A DNA stretch of 64,000 nt from Diphasiastrum complanatum (GCA_029204225.1 CM055098.1:9343746-9407745), one strand, 5' to 3'; positions 1 to 32,595 are shown, counted from the stretch's first letter. Notes: a model not told the origin generated them from the sequence alone. A program made the numbers and translations.

Positions 1-1478
1 GATTAAATCAGTTAGAGAAGTTAAGATTTTTTCCTTTTTTATAGCTTTTTTGAAAATTTATAGAGTATTATGGAAAAGTTACAACACATCTTAATAACTT
101 AGCAAAAAAAAAAAGTTAATAAGAAAAAGAAGAGAGGTCAACCTGATCCATCTATTGAATGGAACAAAGAATTGAACCAATGTTTTGAGAAGCTCAAAAG
201 TATGTTTTCAGAGTCTGGTATTTAGTTGCCAAAAATCTTTCTTCTCTAGTGTTCAGTCATCGTGGCTCAGGGCTGAAGCTGATTGGGGATTGACTTTCAG
301 TTTCTACTTGGTTGGATGGTTTGGCTCCACAACATTCCTTTTGCTACATGCAAAAGGATCTTACGAATCTACACTTGGCGATCTTTATAATATTCCCATC
401 ATGTGACAATGTTTGTGTCTGCTTATATGAAATTTTGGATAGAAAATCTATAGAACTCATAATTATTGTAGAGTGAGTAGTGGATATGCAATGAACGGCT
501 AGGTGATCGATGTAGCAAAGAACAATCTAATCATGACTAGATTGTTCACTAATGACCTTAAAGTGATAATATAATAATAACCTAATTTGTGTGGTATGAA
601 AACAAACTATTTACATTCCCTCAACTTTTATATCTTAATTATTTAAAATCTTTATGCTACAATAACACCTCATTTTTTATAAATGTTGAAAATAGGGCTT
701 CAAAACTATCATGAGGATGCTAAGAATAAGAAGGCTTATCAATTGGCTCATACAAGAAGTTATTGTTGATTTGTGCACCAAAAACATAGTTACACCTTGC
801 ATTTAAACATACACAATATTATAAAACTCCTTATCATGATATGGCACCTCACTTGAAAGTCGTAGTTTTTTTTTAATTTTCAAAAAGGCCACAAGTATGA
901 TACCTTGTCTTAAACACTATCCTCAAGTCTTCTTCTATTTTTTTAAAAGTAAAACAACACTCAACTTCAATATTTACAACAAAGGAACAATAACATGTTG
1001 TGCTTGTGTCTTCTATTAATGTCCTTGTGTGCACGTACAAAACACCCCCCCCCCCCCCCCCCCCCCCCCCCCCTGCCCCCTTCCCCCCAAACAAAAAATA
1101 GTAGTATTCAATATATTGGACATCCGAGATACTATTGAACTTTTTCCTTACTCTCATTTTTGTCATAGGCTTCATGAAGTAATCCATCCTCCAACATTTT
1201 GTGTTAGCATAGAATAAGGCCTCTTATAACTTTTAAAATTGAGATATCTTTGATCTTACATACTCACATGCATCATATATTTTGGTATAGAAAAGATCAA
1301 TACGTGACTCAATAATTGTAAGTAGACATACCTTGTTATTTGATATCATCTAGGTAGAGTCTTTTACATCACAAAATATGTTTATAAGCAAGATCTTGGA
1401 TAGTTTAAGCTTGAGTATATAAATAAATTATTCATATGAAACATTGAAAAAAAAAATTAAAATGCTATTGTTTTGCAG
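1..1478. other. Upstream flank of the kinase exons, no recognised gene
   Basis: AT-rich sequence left of the first visible kinase exon, probably an intron because the kinase reading starts in mid-domain at 1479. I found no exon carrying the glycine-rich loop, the transmembrane segment or LysM repeats. A short open frame at 185-406 has no family resemblance I can support. The only distinct feature is the poly-C run at 1045-1073. Confidence 0.5.
1045..1073. repeat. Poly-C homopolymer, 29 C
   Basis: An uninterrupted run of 29 C bases followed by further C-rich sequence. Proline-rich and glycine-rich open frames across it are translation artefacts. The exact length of such a run is often unreliable in assemblies. 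Confidence 0.95.
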
Positions 1479-22702
<21,224 letters not shown>

Positions 22703-23429
22703 ATTTATAGTTTTGATGTAGTTGGAGATTATGTATTCAAATATCTTCTTATCTTGCCTATCATTTATTTTGAGTCCCAACTTGTAATTCAAATGTCAAG
22801 ACTTATAAACCTTAATTTCAAGGTAATGACACCAAAATAGTTCTACACTTTTTTATTTAGAATAATAGGAATAAAGTAGATACTTTGGAGCAAACTACCA
22901 AGTTTTGGTTGTATAATTGCCTATATTTTAATGATTTTGATAAGGGGTTTGCTTTTCAATCAGTATCTCAACTAAATTTCCGAGGTTGTTAATTTTCCTT
23001 GATGTTAAGAATGTCTCTCATCTCTCATTTCAAAGTTAATATCACATTGGTCGTTACATGTGTATCTCAAATAAATCAATGGCATACTTGTACTTGTAGC
23101 ATCCTAGTTTGATTATTATGTATTGCTTAGGATATGATGAATTTGTTGAGTTTTTGTAGATTCTTAAGCAAAGAATGGTCTTGATGGTTTTTCCTTACTT
23201 TGCTAATGTATGTAGTGATATATAGATGTTAATTTGTTGTTTTTATTGTTTAAGGCAATGTTGATATTCCAATTAATTAGTAATGTTGTTTGGGAATTAC
23301 ATTTTTATTGTCAAATTCTCATATGGCAATTTGAAAGTGAATTATGTGACATAAAGTACAATTAGGAGAATAAATGGATTTATTTAATCCACGAGTGATT
23401 GGTTGCATAACAACAATTCTATCGCCATA

Positions 23430-23790
23430 TACAAGCCATAATTGATGATATCTTGTTATGCAAGCAAGAGTAATCTAAAGCAAAGTGTAAATGATCAAAT
23501 AGGTTTCACATGTGTGAACCACAACCTATTGTATGGACAAAGACCGGAGAGAAAAGTAACACTAATCAAACCATTGGATCCACCAAAATGTGAAAATTCA
23601 CACGTGTGGGAATGCCCTAAAGTGTGAAATTGATCTCCTAAGCAAAGCTTTTGCACTACAGATCTTCTATTGATTGAAATCCAAGATCAATTGATGAAAT
23701 CTAATACATGCATACATTTCTAACCAAAGTAGTTTCACACGTGTGAAAACATGTACTACTGAAAACTAAGTCCCAACAAGCTCCTCCCCT
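23430..23790 (-). repeat. Probable Copia A LTR fragment, antisense
   Basis: Carries three copies of the TTTCACACGTGTGAAA-type palindrome (near 23505, 23597 and 23732) and a GCAAGAGTAAT/AATGATCAAAT segment, all matching the antisense of the LTR at 61600-62451. No primer-binding site or gag is attached. It lies downstream of the kinase gene. Borders are not defined. Confidence 0.45.
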
Positions 23791-24049
23791 CGGGTAGAGA
23801 GAGAAACCACCACTTTTGGTGAAGGGTAGAGAGAGAAATAGACTCAAAATTGATGAATCTCCAAATTGACTCAAAAAACTCACATTCAATTATGATAGAA
23901 AATCAATGTGCATACAAAACTCATGGAGATCCAAGCTTCAATCCTATTGGACCCCTTTTCTAAGACCTTTTCAAACTTTGTACCACTGGAAGAAGCAGCT
24001 TCTGAAGTGGAAGGGTCAGCCTCCGAATCATCAAAAAAATTTAACAAAA

Positions 24050-24421
24050 GAAAAAAAATAAATGCAGATTGAAAATCAACAAATCTACATTTCTTATTGT
24101 GAATCGGGACTCATCTACAGACTTGAAATCATTATGTAACTTGGTGAATATTCTGTCAAGCTTAGCTTTATAGCTATGCTTGTCGAGTGCCACCAGGTCC
24201 TAGTAATGAATCATGTCCTTATTCTGAGATCTGAATAAGAGAGTACTGAGCAAAGACTTAAATCTGAGATAAATCTTAGAAAATGCTTCCACACTAGGTT
24301 CCTCAGTAATAGAAGGAAGAATAAAAAGAAAAGGAGAAAAAAGAGATTTGAAATACTCTAAATTATCACTAATACCAAATTCAAGAAAAAAAGAAAGCAA
24401 ACTAGAATCGAAATTAAACAT
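24050..24421 (-). CDS. Unrecognised small ORF, left member of a compact cluster
   Basis: The minus strand reads MFNFDSSLLSFFLEFG ... NKDMIHY, one TAG near 24201, then DLVALDKHSYKAKLDRIFTK and DESRFTIRN in the same frame. It reads like protein (hydrophobic core segments, then charged) and belongs to no family I know. It lies back to back with the histone-like ORF, sharing a CACGTG-rich spacer of about 800 bp. Could be chance open sequence. Confidence 0.3.
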
Positions 24422-24894
24422 TTACAACAAAATAGGGTATCGGATCCGAGCGCATCTACAAATATTAGAAAAAAAAATGAGATGTAAGACGCGCTTGAAT
24501 GCGATACCGGACCAAGCAGTATCGGTTCCAGGTGCAAGTAAGTCAACGGGGCGTAAACAGTGGAAAGGGCGCGTTTGAAATCGATATCCGGATAAGAAAT
24601 CAAAAATTTGCATCGTAAATGACCTCTTTATAAAAATAATTTTGCACATGTGGAGGAGTTCCAAAAGGACATGTGTCGACACATGATTCATCATCAATAT
24701 TCCGTCGTACAGACAATGATTGATCTGATATCTATCACGTGCAGAATGACTCGTGTCCAAATATGATTCGTGCACGTGTCCCAACCCACATGGCCTCATA
24801 ATTGAGTCATCATTATCAATACGGACAATCCATGTGGACTAGTTACATGTCGACACGTGTCATCAGCCATTTTTTCACACGTGCAAAAATTTCC

Positions 24895-24902
24895 TATATA
24901 TA
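24895..24902 (+). promoter_or_regulatory. TATA box with upstream G-box cluster, histone-like ORF
   Basis: TATATATA 305-312 bp before the ATG at 25207, preceded by several CACGTG or ACGTG cores (near 24737, 24774, 24855 and 24877). Placement suits a plant core promoter, though the implied leader is long. No transcript evidence is available here. Confidence 0.45.
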
Positions 24903-25206
24903 CACCCTCAGAAATTTCATTTTTTCTGCAAATTTTTCGATTTTCGCTCTCAAGCGCACTCTCTCTTTGCAAAATACTTCGCCTTCTCACCGTGCGCTCG
25001 AGACCGATACCGTTGTGATTCCAATATCACTTTCGAACACGGATCTCTTTTTTGCACATATTTACTATCTATCTTGCGTTCGAAACTGATATTCAGTTCT
25101 GGTATCGATCTCAAGCACCTTCTAGTCACAAATTTTTTTGTTTTCATTCCCTGCAATTGGGTTCAAACTTTATTTTTCTAATTTATTTTTTTTGATTCTA
25201 AGAATG

Positions 25207-26000
25207 ATGGCCAGGACCAAATCCACTGCCTGTGCCATAACCACTGTACAGTCATCCCATGTCTATGTTCCCCCTGGTACTGGCCATAGACATGGCAGAA
25301 AGCAGATCTGGCTGAGGGAGATCAGAAAACTCCAGAAATCAATTGAACTGTTGATCCCTAGAGTTCCTTCGGCCAATCTGTCAGGAATGTCACTCTGTCA
25401 CTTGGGCTAAGTGTTCGTTTTGTCGTGACAACCATGCAAGCCTTATAGGGTGCTGTAGAAGACTTTCTGGCCCAGTTTTGTGAGGATACCTATCTTTTGG
25501 TCGTGCATGGTATGCGTGTCACCATCATGCCAAAAGATTTCGTCATTCTCAGAAGACTTCGGGACCGTTATTCTGGTCTACATGTGGATAATGCCAACAT
25601 CTCCAGAGACCTGCCTCTAAATAGAACAAACTTGTCGACTACCTCTAGGAGGAAAAGGAAGCAGTCTGTTCCCAAGAAAGCTAGATCTCGAAGGCCAGTT
25701 GCTTCCCTTCCTCCTAGAGTTATCCCTGCCAAGCGACCCTGCATCATCCTGAGCTCTGAATCAGATGCTGGAGAATTTGATTCAAACCAAGAATCACCCT
25801 CTCTTCTTTGTGTTATTCGTCCAGCTCCTCAGAAGATTTCTTCACCAAAAGTGATGATTACCCAAGAGGAGCTCGACAAAATAACCGAGAGATTTGTAAA
25901 TATTGTATCTACTTCTCTTTTTGCTCTTGTACATAATCTTTTTGTCAGAATTCCATATGATATTGTGCAAGTTTATTTTGATTCTGATCATTATAACTAG
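25207..26000 (+). pseudogene. Histone H3-fold protein with long C-terminal extension, broken
   Basis: Starts MARTKSTA, like canonical H3 tails. Then comes an aN-helix block LREIRKLQKS, followed by ELLIP (IP here recalls CENH3; H3 has IRKLP). After a one-base loss near 25372 the frame continues VRNVTLSLGLSVRF ... TMQAL, TAG at 25446 (a CAG-to-TAG type change), then GAVEDFLAQFCEDTYLLVVH and RVTIMPKDFVILRRLRDRY, matching the H3 a2/a3 region at H3 spacing. The canonical tail lysines 9, 14 and 27 are not recognisable. Past the fold the frame stays open for about 140 more codons: a basic patch (RRKRKQSVPKKARSRR), an acidic serine run (SSESDAGEFDSN), then a helical-looking end. Histone H3 normally ends right after the fold. 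Processed-gene decay or transposon capture are alternatives. Confidence 0.7.
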
Positions 26001-26189
26001 TACAAGGCTTACTTAGCTAATAAAATTGATCTTCTCGGCAATTATTTTGATTTTTTTCTTCCAGATTCACATAAGCTTTAAATTAGGTCCCAAATTTTGT
26101 GCCGAGCTGAAAGATAAAATATCAGAGATTATAATTGTAATAGTAGAAGCTGGAGGATGCTTTTTGCAGCGTAGTATTAGTTCTGATTC

Positions 26190-26474
26190 TCATGGTGTAG
26201 TTTTTGTTGTGTTGATAATGGTATAGCTGCCACTCTTGGATGTAATCCGGAAAGTTTGGAACTCATTCGAATAGGTGGAGTAGGCTGTTCGGATGAGGCT
26301 CTCGCTCTGCTGGTCCTGGAAAAGTGTCAGATCAAAGCCAAGGTTTGTGAGGATATCCTTGTCCAGGGTGAGCTGCTCGGCGTAATTTTTGATACAGATC
26401 ATGAATATATCTCCTGAATAAGGATGAGGGGGTTTACAGCGATGCAAGCTAAGCGAGGAATTGTAGGAAGCCAT
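26190..26474 (-). CDS. Unrecognised 94-aa ORF, right member of the cluster
   Basis: Starts MASYNSSLSLHRCKPP and ends INTTKTTP. I chose this ATG, not the one at 26624, because a minus-strand TATATATA (26586-26593) lies about 115 bp upstream and would put the longer start across the promoter. Intact, no internal stop. Polar, with one FDLTLFQDQQSESLI helix-like segment; no signal peptide or membrane span. It converges on the histone-like ORF with about 190 bp between stops. No family recognised. Confidence 0.4.
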   Translation of the reverse strand: MASYNSSLSLHRCKPPHPYSGDIFMICIKNYAEQLTLDKDILTNLGFDLTLFQDQQSESLIRTAYSTYSNEFQTFRITSKSGSYTIINTTKTTP

Positions 26475-26585
26475 GATAGTAGTGATTTTAGATTGCTTTG
26501 AGAATTCTGAAAATTTTGAAAAAAATTTGGCCTGAACTCGAGAGCAGCAATCTAAAATGAACTCATAGAGAGAAGGGTGGAGGAC

Positions 26586-26593
26586 TATATATA
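26586..26593 (-). promoter_or_regulatory. TATA box of the 94-aa ORF
   Basis: Minus-strand TATATATA in GTCTATATATAGTCC, about 112 bp before the chosen ATG. Confidence 0.45.
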
Positions 26594-26665
26594 GACTTTT
26601 TTTGGCAGGAATTTGCAACTTCACTCAGAAATCATCCTCAGTGTCCACGATTTGGTAATGATGGT

Positions 26666-27146
26666 TGTTAGCAACTGTGCTAACATAGAGAAAAAATAAA
26701 AAATAATAATAAAACTATGTGGCATGTGTTTTGTAAGACCACATATGAGTATCTGTCAATAAACTTCAAGCCATGGCATGTGTTTTGTAATCCATGAATA
26801 GAAGCCTAAATAATAATAAAATAGCTTAAAGTTAGATTTAGAACTTAGACTTAGGAAACTTAAGATTAGAAATATTTTATCTTAAGTTTTCCTAAGTTAA
26901 GAAATTTGAAGTTCTAAATCCTAAGTTAGAAGTTCTTGAAAGGCTAGAAAGAGATTAGTCCCATAAGTTAGTAGACACTTATAGAAGACCCTCCTTGCCA
27001 TAAAAGGAGAGGCATTTGCATTGTAACCAACACTTTTGAGATTAAGCTATCTTGCTCTCTATTTTGGAGAATTATCATTACTTACGGGTGTAGTATAAGG
27101 ATGTAGAGATTCATCCACTTTTTAAGTTTCTACCAAGTTTCTAACA
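26666..27146 (+). repeat. LTR-like sequence, plus orientation
   Basis: 481 bp bounded by TGTTAGC ... TTCTAACA, an LTR-style inverted terminus. The first 414 bp match, in reverse orientation, the LTR at 27450-27859. No 5-bp target duplication is visible at its ends, so it is probably not a clean solo LTR. Confidence 0.7.
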
Positions 27147-27449
27147 GAAATGCGAAAATAAGAAGTAATGATGGAAGCACTAAGGCTTACCCAACTAGTG
27201 CTCAAAATGGAAATGAAACTATCTAAGGTGACAAAATACAAACCCTTGCTAAGGCTTACCCAACTAGCAAGGTGATTAATCTAAATTCTACTTAACACCC
27301 AAAGGGTAATAAAATGATATTGTGCCTAATATTAAGTAAATAAGCAATAAAGAACATGCCACAATAAACCGATGAAAAGGAGGCAAGAGGAGGCCCGAGC
27401 ACCTTCCCTCAAGCTATGCACCTTTCCAAAGGGAACACAAATGACATAG

Positions 27450-27859
27450 AATGATAATTCTCCAAAATAGAGAGCAAGATAGTTTAATCTCAAAAGTGTT
27501 GGTTACAATGCAAATACCTCTCCTTTTATGGCAAGGAGGGTCTTCCATAAGTGTCTACTAACTTATGGGACTAATTTGTTTCTAGCCTTTCAAGAACTTC
27601 TAACTTAGGATTTAGAACTTCAAATTTCTTAACTTAGAAAAACTTAAGATAAAATATTTCTAATCTTAAGTTTCCTAAGTCTAAGTTCTAAATCTAAGTT
27701 TAAGCTATTTTATTATTATTTAAGCTTCTACTCATGGACTTACAAAACACATGCCATGGCTTGAAGTTTATTGACAGATACTCATATGTGGTCATACAAA
27801 ACACATGCCACGAAGTTTTACTATTATTTTTTTTCTTTCTGTTAGCACAGTTGCTAACA
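27450..27859 (-). repeat. 3' LTR of the gag-only element, antisense
   Basis: Minus strand starts TGTTAGCAACTGTGC at 27859, directly after a purine-rich stretch (AAGGAGGGGGATAA, 27860-27873). It loses similarity to the plus copy below 27450. With 26666-27079 it forms arms of about 410 bp around a 370-bp spacer. Confidence 0.75.
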
Positions 27860-27913
27860 TTATCCCCCTCCTTATTGGATTGGTGGTCCCACACCAATCG
27901 ACGTCTTTTCGTC

Positions 27914-28816
27914 CTAGATCTTTTGTGCTTCTTGGAGGCGAGACTGTTGCTGTCGAGAGTGATAGATTGTCGTGTCGATGCCCTCCATCATTTGCCACCG
28001 TAATTTGTTCAAGAAGGGCATGGGTTTGTAGTAATGGAGCATACCCTGGAGAAAGTTATGGGTTTTCCATAGCTCCACCATATCAACGTGCAGGGCGGAA
28101 GTGAGTGCAGCGCGATAATAGAGCCTTGCAATGTTGATATGGTCGTCTTGCGTGCGCAAGGGTTTATTGATATCAAGGGCGATTGGGGGTAACCCTCGAT
28201 CCCAAAAACCATTGAGTTCTGTCAGAAATGCCACCAGGCCGCAATTATTTGCAAAGTATCTGACATCACAATCAGGATTGCCATAGTGCTTCTGGTAGAA
28301 TACTCGGCAGTTGGTGACCATGTCTTTGGCTAAGTTGCCGGTATCCACGCCTGTGAGCTTAGGCCAAAAGATTCTATTCTTGAACTTGGTGGCAGGAAAT
28401 GGTTCTCATCTCGCTACTGGATAGTAATAAGGATTGGTGCGCATGTAGGAGGGAGCTTCGAGATACCGTGCCATTGAGGTCTTACTTTGCAGGAAGAGCT
28501 GATCATGCAAGAGAGTTTAAGGATCTAGGAGTTTGACTGTTGTTTTATGTGTTTGACACTGGTCCAAATTTGGCAGTATGTAGCCACCTCGCTCTTTCGT
28601 TGTTGGATACTTCTTTGCAAACTCCTGAGAGGCACGCAACTCCTTGTTTGGTTCTGTGGGCGTGATTCTGTGTCGGATGGTTGGGGCTTCAGAGGCAATC
28701 TTGTGGTCGGTTTGTGGATCGGGTTCAGGAGAGAGGAGGCGAGGGGTTAGCTTCTGCAATTCTTTGTGACTCATGAGAAAATTGTTGTGGAAGGAAGGTG
28801 GGGTTAGTGGTATCAA
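27914..28816 (-). pseudogene. C-terminal region of the gag-only protein, unknown domain
   Basis: About 300 codons in one frame, broken by TAA near 28514 and TGA near 28407, overlapping the end of the gag frame, so a frame shift probably split one protein. Segments: LTPRLLSPEPDPQTDHKI, RYLEAPSYMRTNPYYYPV, YFANNCGLVAFLTELNGFWD, PLRTQDDHINIARLYYRAAL, FLNKLRWQMMEGIDTTIYH. No protease or polymerase motifs. I do not recognise the family. Confidence 0.55.
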
Positions 28817-29288
28817 GGGGGTTAGAAGTGGTGGAAGAGAAAAGAAAATGTTGGGAGCTAGTACCCCCAGAGCCCGATGGATTGGTTGGTGTTTGAGCTC
28901 CTTGCCCTAGGGGTTGGCCTTGAAATGCGGAGCCTTGCATTGCAGGAGGAGGCATCTTGATATGGATAATTTGAATGAACGGGCTCTGAGTCAGTTTGGA
29001 TGGTTTGAAACGCTTGATGAGAGAGTCCTTGAGGGTGGTCCAAGAAGCAAGATCAGGAGCTTCAAGATTCAAGTACCATTCCTTGGCAGTGCCATAGAGT
29101 ACCATAGGAAATAGGCGTAGTTTTTCAGTTTCAGAGGTATCTCCATAAAAACGGCATGCATTATCAAAGTCTTGGAGAAATCGGACTGGATCAGATTCTC
29201 CATCGTACTTTGGTGCATCAATACGTGGAATTCTTCATTCTAGTCATGGAGGAGCTGGATAAGAAGATTCAGCACAGTCACGAGACAT
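28725..29288 (-). pseudogene. Gypsy-type gag (Retrotrans_gag domain)
   Basis: Starts MSRDCAESS, then two TGA codons within the first 20 codons (CGA-to-TGA type), then IDAPKYDGESDPVRFLQDF, GDTSETEKLRLFPMVLYG, AKEWYLNLEAPDLASWTTL and LIKRFKP. That is the capsid domain pattern of many plant Gypsy gags (hydrophobic L-x-G-x-A-x-x-W-Y, then W-x-x-L-x-x-x-F). It is followed by a Pro/Gln/Ser-rich tail to the stop at 28725. No zinc knuckle seen. Confidence 0.75.
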
Positions 29289-29622
29289 GATGTAGAATAC
29301 AAATGAGCAGGTCAGTACTGTACTTGGCAAAAGGGCAGTTTGCTTCCAGATTGGATAGTGTAGGTTCATTTTTAATATTTTTGGGTCTCTTCGAACAGTG
29401 ACGAGCTAGAAGGGTAGGCCTCATCAACCAATAGCATTTCCACATGTTGCCCGACAAAACAACAATATATTTAGAAAGTTTTTATTTTATTTATATTTGG
29501 AAAATTCTACGTTACATAGAACCCCGATTTCAAGGTTTCAATTGGTCCACATGGCAACGAAAATAAGAAAAAAAATAAAAAAACATCTTTTTCAAAGGCC
29601 CTCTTCGGGCTCTAAGTTTCTC

Positions 29623-29628
<6 letters not shown>

Positions 29629-29692
<64 letters not shown>
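29629..29692. repeat. (CT)n microsatellite at the head of the satellite array
   Basis: About 64 bp of CT. Confidence 0.96.
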
Positions 29693-29694
<2 letters not shown>

Positions 29695-31352
29695 CGTAGT
29701 TCCACTCAAGCCTGCATGGCAAACCTACGTGGCATAGCTTAGTTGGCTTGCCACACAAGCATATGTCAAGCCTATGTGGCAGACTGCAACATGCCTGCAT
29801 GGCAGACACAAGCCTATGTCATGCCTATATGACCTGCCACGCAAGCCTATGATAGGCCTACATGGCTTGCCACATGGCAAGTGACAAGCCTGTGTGGTTT
29901 GCTTGTCTTATGACATGCCTACGTGGCTTGCAACGTGGCAACTTTCGAGCCCCATCTCTCTCTCTCTCTAGGTCCACTCAAGCCTACATGGTAGAGCTTG
30001 GTTGGCTTGCCACGCAACCCTATGTTAGAACTATGTTGTTTGTCACGTAGGCCTGCCATCAAACCCATGCCATGCCTATGTGGCCTGTCATGCAAGCCTA
30101 TGGTAGGCCTGCGTGGCTTGCCATGTCACAACTTTCGAAGCCCACTCTCTCTAGGTCCACTCAAGCCTATGTGGCAGAGCCCGGTTGGCTTGCCACTCAA
30201 GCCTATGGCAAGCCTACATGGCTTGCCACATGGCAAACCTCAAGCTTGCATGATTTGCCATGTGGCAGACCTACGTGGTTTGCCATGTGGCAGTGTGCGA
30301 CAGGCTTGGCAGATAGCAGACCACGTAGGTCTGGTTGGCTTGCCAGCCTATGACAGGCCTATGTGGCTTGCCACATGGCTAACCCCAAGCTTGCATGATT
30401 TGCCACATGGAAGGCATAGATGACTTGCCACATGGTAGCCTATGTAGCCTGCTACACAAGCCTATAGTAGGCCTATGTGACAGTTTTTGAGGCCCACCTA
30501 TTTCTCTCTCTAGGTCCACTCAAGCCTACGTGGCAAAGCCTGGTTGGCTTGCCACACAAGCCTATGTTAGACCTACATGGTCTGCCACATGGCAAACTCT
30601 AAGCTTGCAAGACTTGCCATGACGGTAGACCTACGTGGCTTTCCACGTGGCAGCCTGCGACAAGATTGATAGATAGTAGATCTATAACATGCTTGTGTGG
30701 CCTGCTACACAAGCCTATGGTAGTTCTACGTGGCTTATGATACGGGAAGTACCAATCCTACATGGTTTTCCACTTGGCAGGCCTACATGGCTTGCCACGT
30801 GGTAGCTTGCGACTCCCACATATTTCTCTCTCTAGGTCCACTCAAGCCTATGTGGTAGAGCCTGGTTGGCTTGCCACACAAGCCTATGTGGCATTTGCAA
30901 CATGCTTGCATGGCAGACATGAGGCCTATGCCATGCCTATGTGGTTTGCCATGCAAGCCTATAGTACACCTACATGGCTTGCCACATGTTTTCGTTCAAG
31001 CCAACCTCTCTATCTCTCTCTCTTTGGGTCCACTTAGGCCTACATGGTAGAGCTCAGTAGGCTTGCCGCACAAGCCTATGGTAGGCCTACATGACTTGCC
31101 ATGTGCCAAACCCCAAGCTTGCATGATTTGCCATGTGGCAGGCCTATGTGGCTTGCCATGTGGCAACCTGTCATAGGCTTGGTAGATAGTAGGCCTATGT
31201 GGCCTGTTACACAGGCCTATGGTAGGCCATGTGACAAGCCACTCATGCCTATGGTAGGCCTACGTGGCTTGCCACATGGCCAGTTCCAAGCCTACATGGT
31301 TTTCCATGTGGCAAGCCTACGTGGCTTGCCATGTGGCAACTTTTGAGTCTCA

Positions 31353-31423
<71 letters not shown>

Positions 31424-31600
31424 ACTTAGGCCTATGTGGTAGAGAATGGTTGGCTTGCCATGCAAGCCTATGTTAAAACTACGTGATTTGCCATGTGGCA
31501 AACCCCAAGCTTGCATTACTTGCCATGGGGTAGGCCTACATGGCAACCTACGACAGACTTGGTAAATAGCAGACCATTGCCCATCAACAACGAGCACTCA
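29693..31600. repeat. Satellite array of GCCTATGTGGCTTGCCACATGG-like units
   Basis: Dense repetition of short phrases (AAGCCTATGGTAGGCCTAC, TGGCTTGCCACATGGCAAGC, AAGCTTGCATGATTTGCCA). A higher-order unit is marked by CTCTCTCTAGGTCCACTCAAG near 29967, 30151, 30507, 30830 and (variant) 31023, at irregular steps of about 180-360 bp. The phrase CTTGCCACATGGCAAG is nearly palindromic. Open frames of up to 141 codons across it are by-products. A CT tract at 31356-31420 interrupts the right end. Confidence 0.85.
31356..31420. repeat. (CT)n microsatellite inside the satellite array
   Basis: About 65 bp of CT between two satellite units. Confidence 0.96.
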
Positions 31601-32384
31601 AAACTAGTATATATATATATAACTATTTGTGCGCATGTGCATGGGTGCACCTATGCATCCTCCTCTCCTCACTCATGCATACATACTTTATTAACTAAAA
31701 ATGATAGGGAGGGGGATGCATGTATGGGGTAAGTACATATCTCCATACATTTGCACAATGTGTGCATTGAGGGGTGGGCCCCAAAAAGATCCCCCACCCC
31801 CTCCCTCCCACTCACTAAATTCAAATATTTGAAGTTTGAAGTTAAGGTTTTATTTTCTTCACACACTTCAATGTGCTTTAAACTTTAGCCAATAATCTTT
31901 ATTACATGGCTTTTTAATTTATTTTGAATCACCAAAGTTTTACCCATAAATCATGAACAGAAAAATTTTCTTTACTATCTTAAACTGTTTTTTTTTTGTA
32001 ATCCTTCAAATCCCTATCTTGGCCAGCCATTTTCAAGAATGTTTAACCACAAGCCCAAACTCACTAACTTTAACTCCTAAATCGTTACCCACAAGCTTTT
32101 ATCCATGGGCCAAAAAATGCATAGTTGAAAAAAAAGGAGGGAGATGGGCTGAAGGGAATAAAAGAGACAATAAAAAGAGAAAAATAGGGGAAGAGGGACG
32201 ATTTGGAACACATGTGCGTGTGTGTGTGTGCGTGCGCGCACGCCTATGTGTGTGTGTTGTTCGTTGTGTGTGTGCGCGCACACACACACACTCCATATAA
32301 AAAACTTTTTGTGGATGAGGTATATTGTATGAAGTACAAAGTCTAGAGTCCTTTTTTCTCCTTCCCTCCCTCCCACAGGACCCA

Positions 32385-32438
<54 letters not shown>

Positions 32439-32510
32439 CAGGTTGACCAACCACCCATAGAGGGCGGGAGGTCCCTCCATGCCCCTAAAAAAACATTAAG
32501 AAGGTTAAAA

Positions 32511-32541
<31 letters not shown>

Positions 32542-32595
32542 CAAGGGGTGCCTCCATTCCATTAAAATAAATATATCAATATATACCTCCCCCCC

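Larger units (their letters stand above)
27450..29288 (-). mobile_element. Non-autonomous LTR element with a single gag-like gene
   Basis: Minus strand: gag start at 29288, a second frame ending at 27914, then polypurine tract and 3' LTR at 27859. There is no protease, RT, RNase H or integrase between gag and the LTR, though the coding stretch reaches to within about 55 bp of the LTR. The 5' LTR and PBS are not recognisable above 29288. This fits a gag-only derivative dependent on another element; it could also be a large internal deletion. Confidence 0.6.

Noticed and set aside
185-406. Possible LysM exon (phrase STLGDLYNIPIM)
   Set aside because: Superficial resemblance to a LysM helix only; no CxC pair, no splice sites in phase with the kinase exons.
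1029-1217. Proline-rich and glycine-rich frames across poly-C runs (also 51841-52170)
   Set aside because: Purely the translation of homopolymer C; no other protein features.
29998-30423. 141-codon open frame
   Set aside because: Lies inside the satellite array and simply repeats the satellite phrases.
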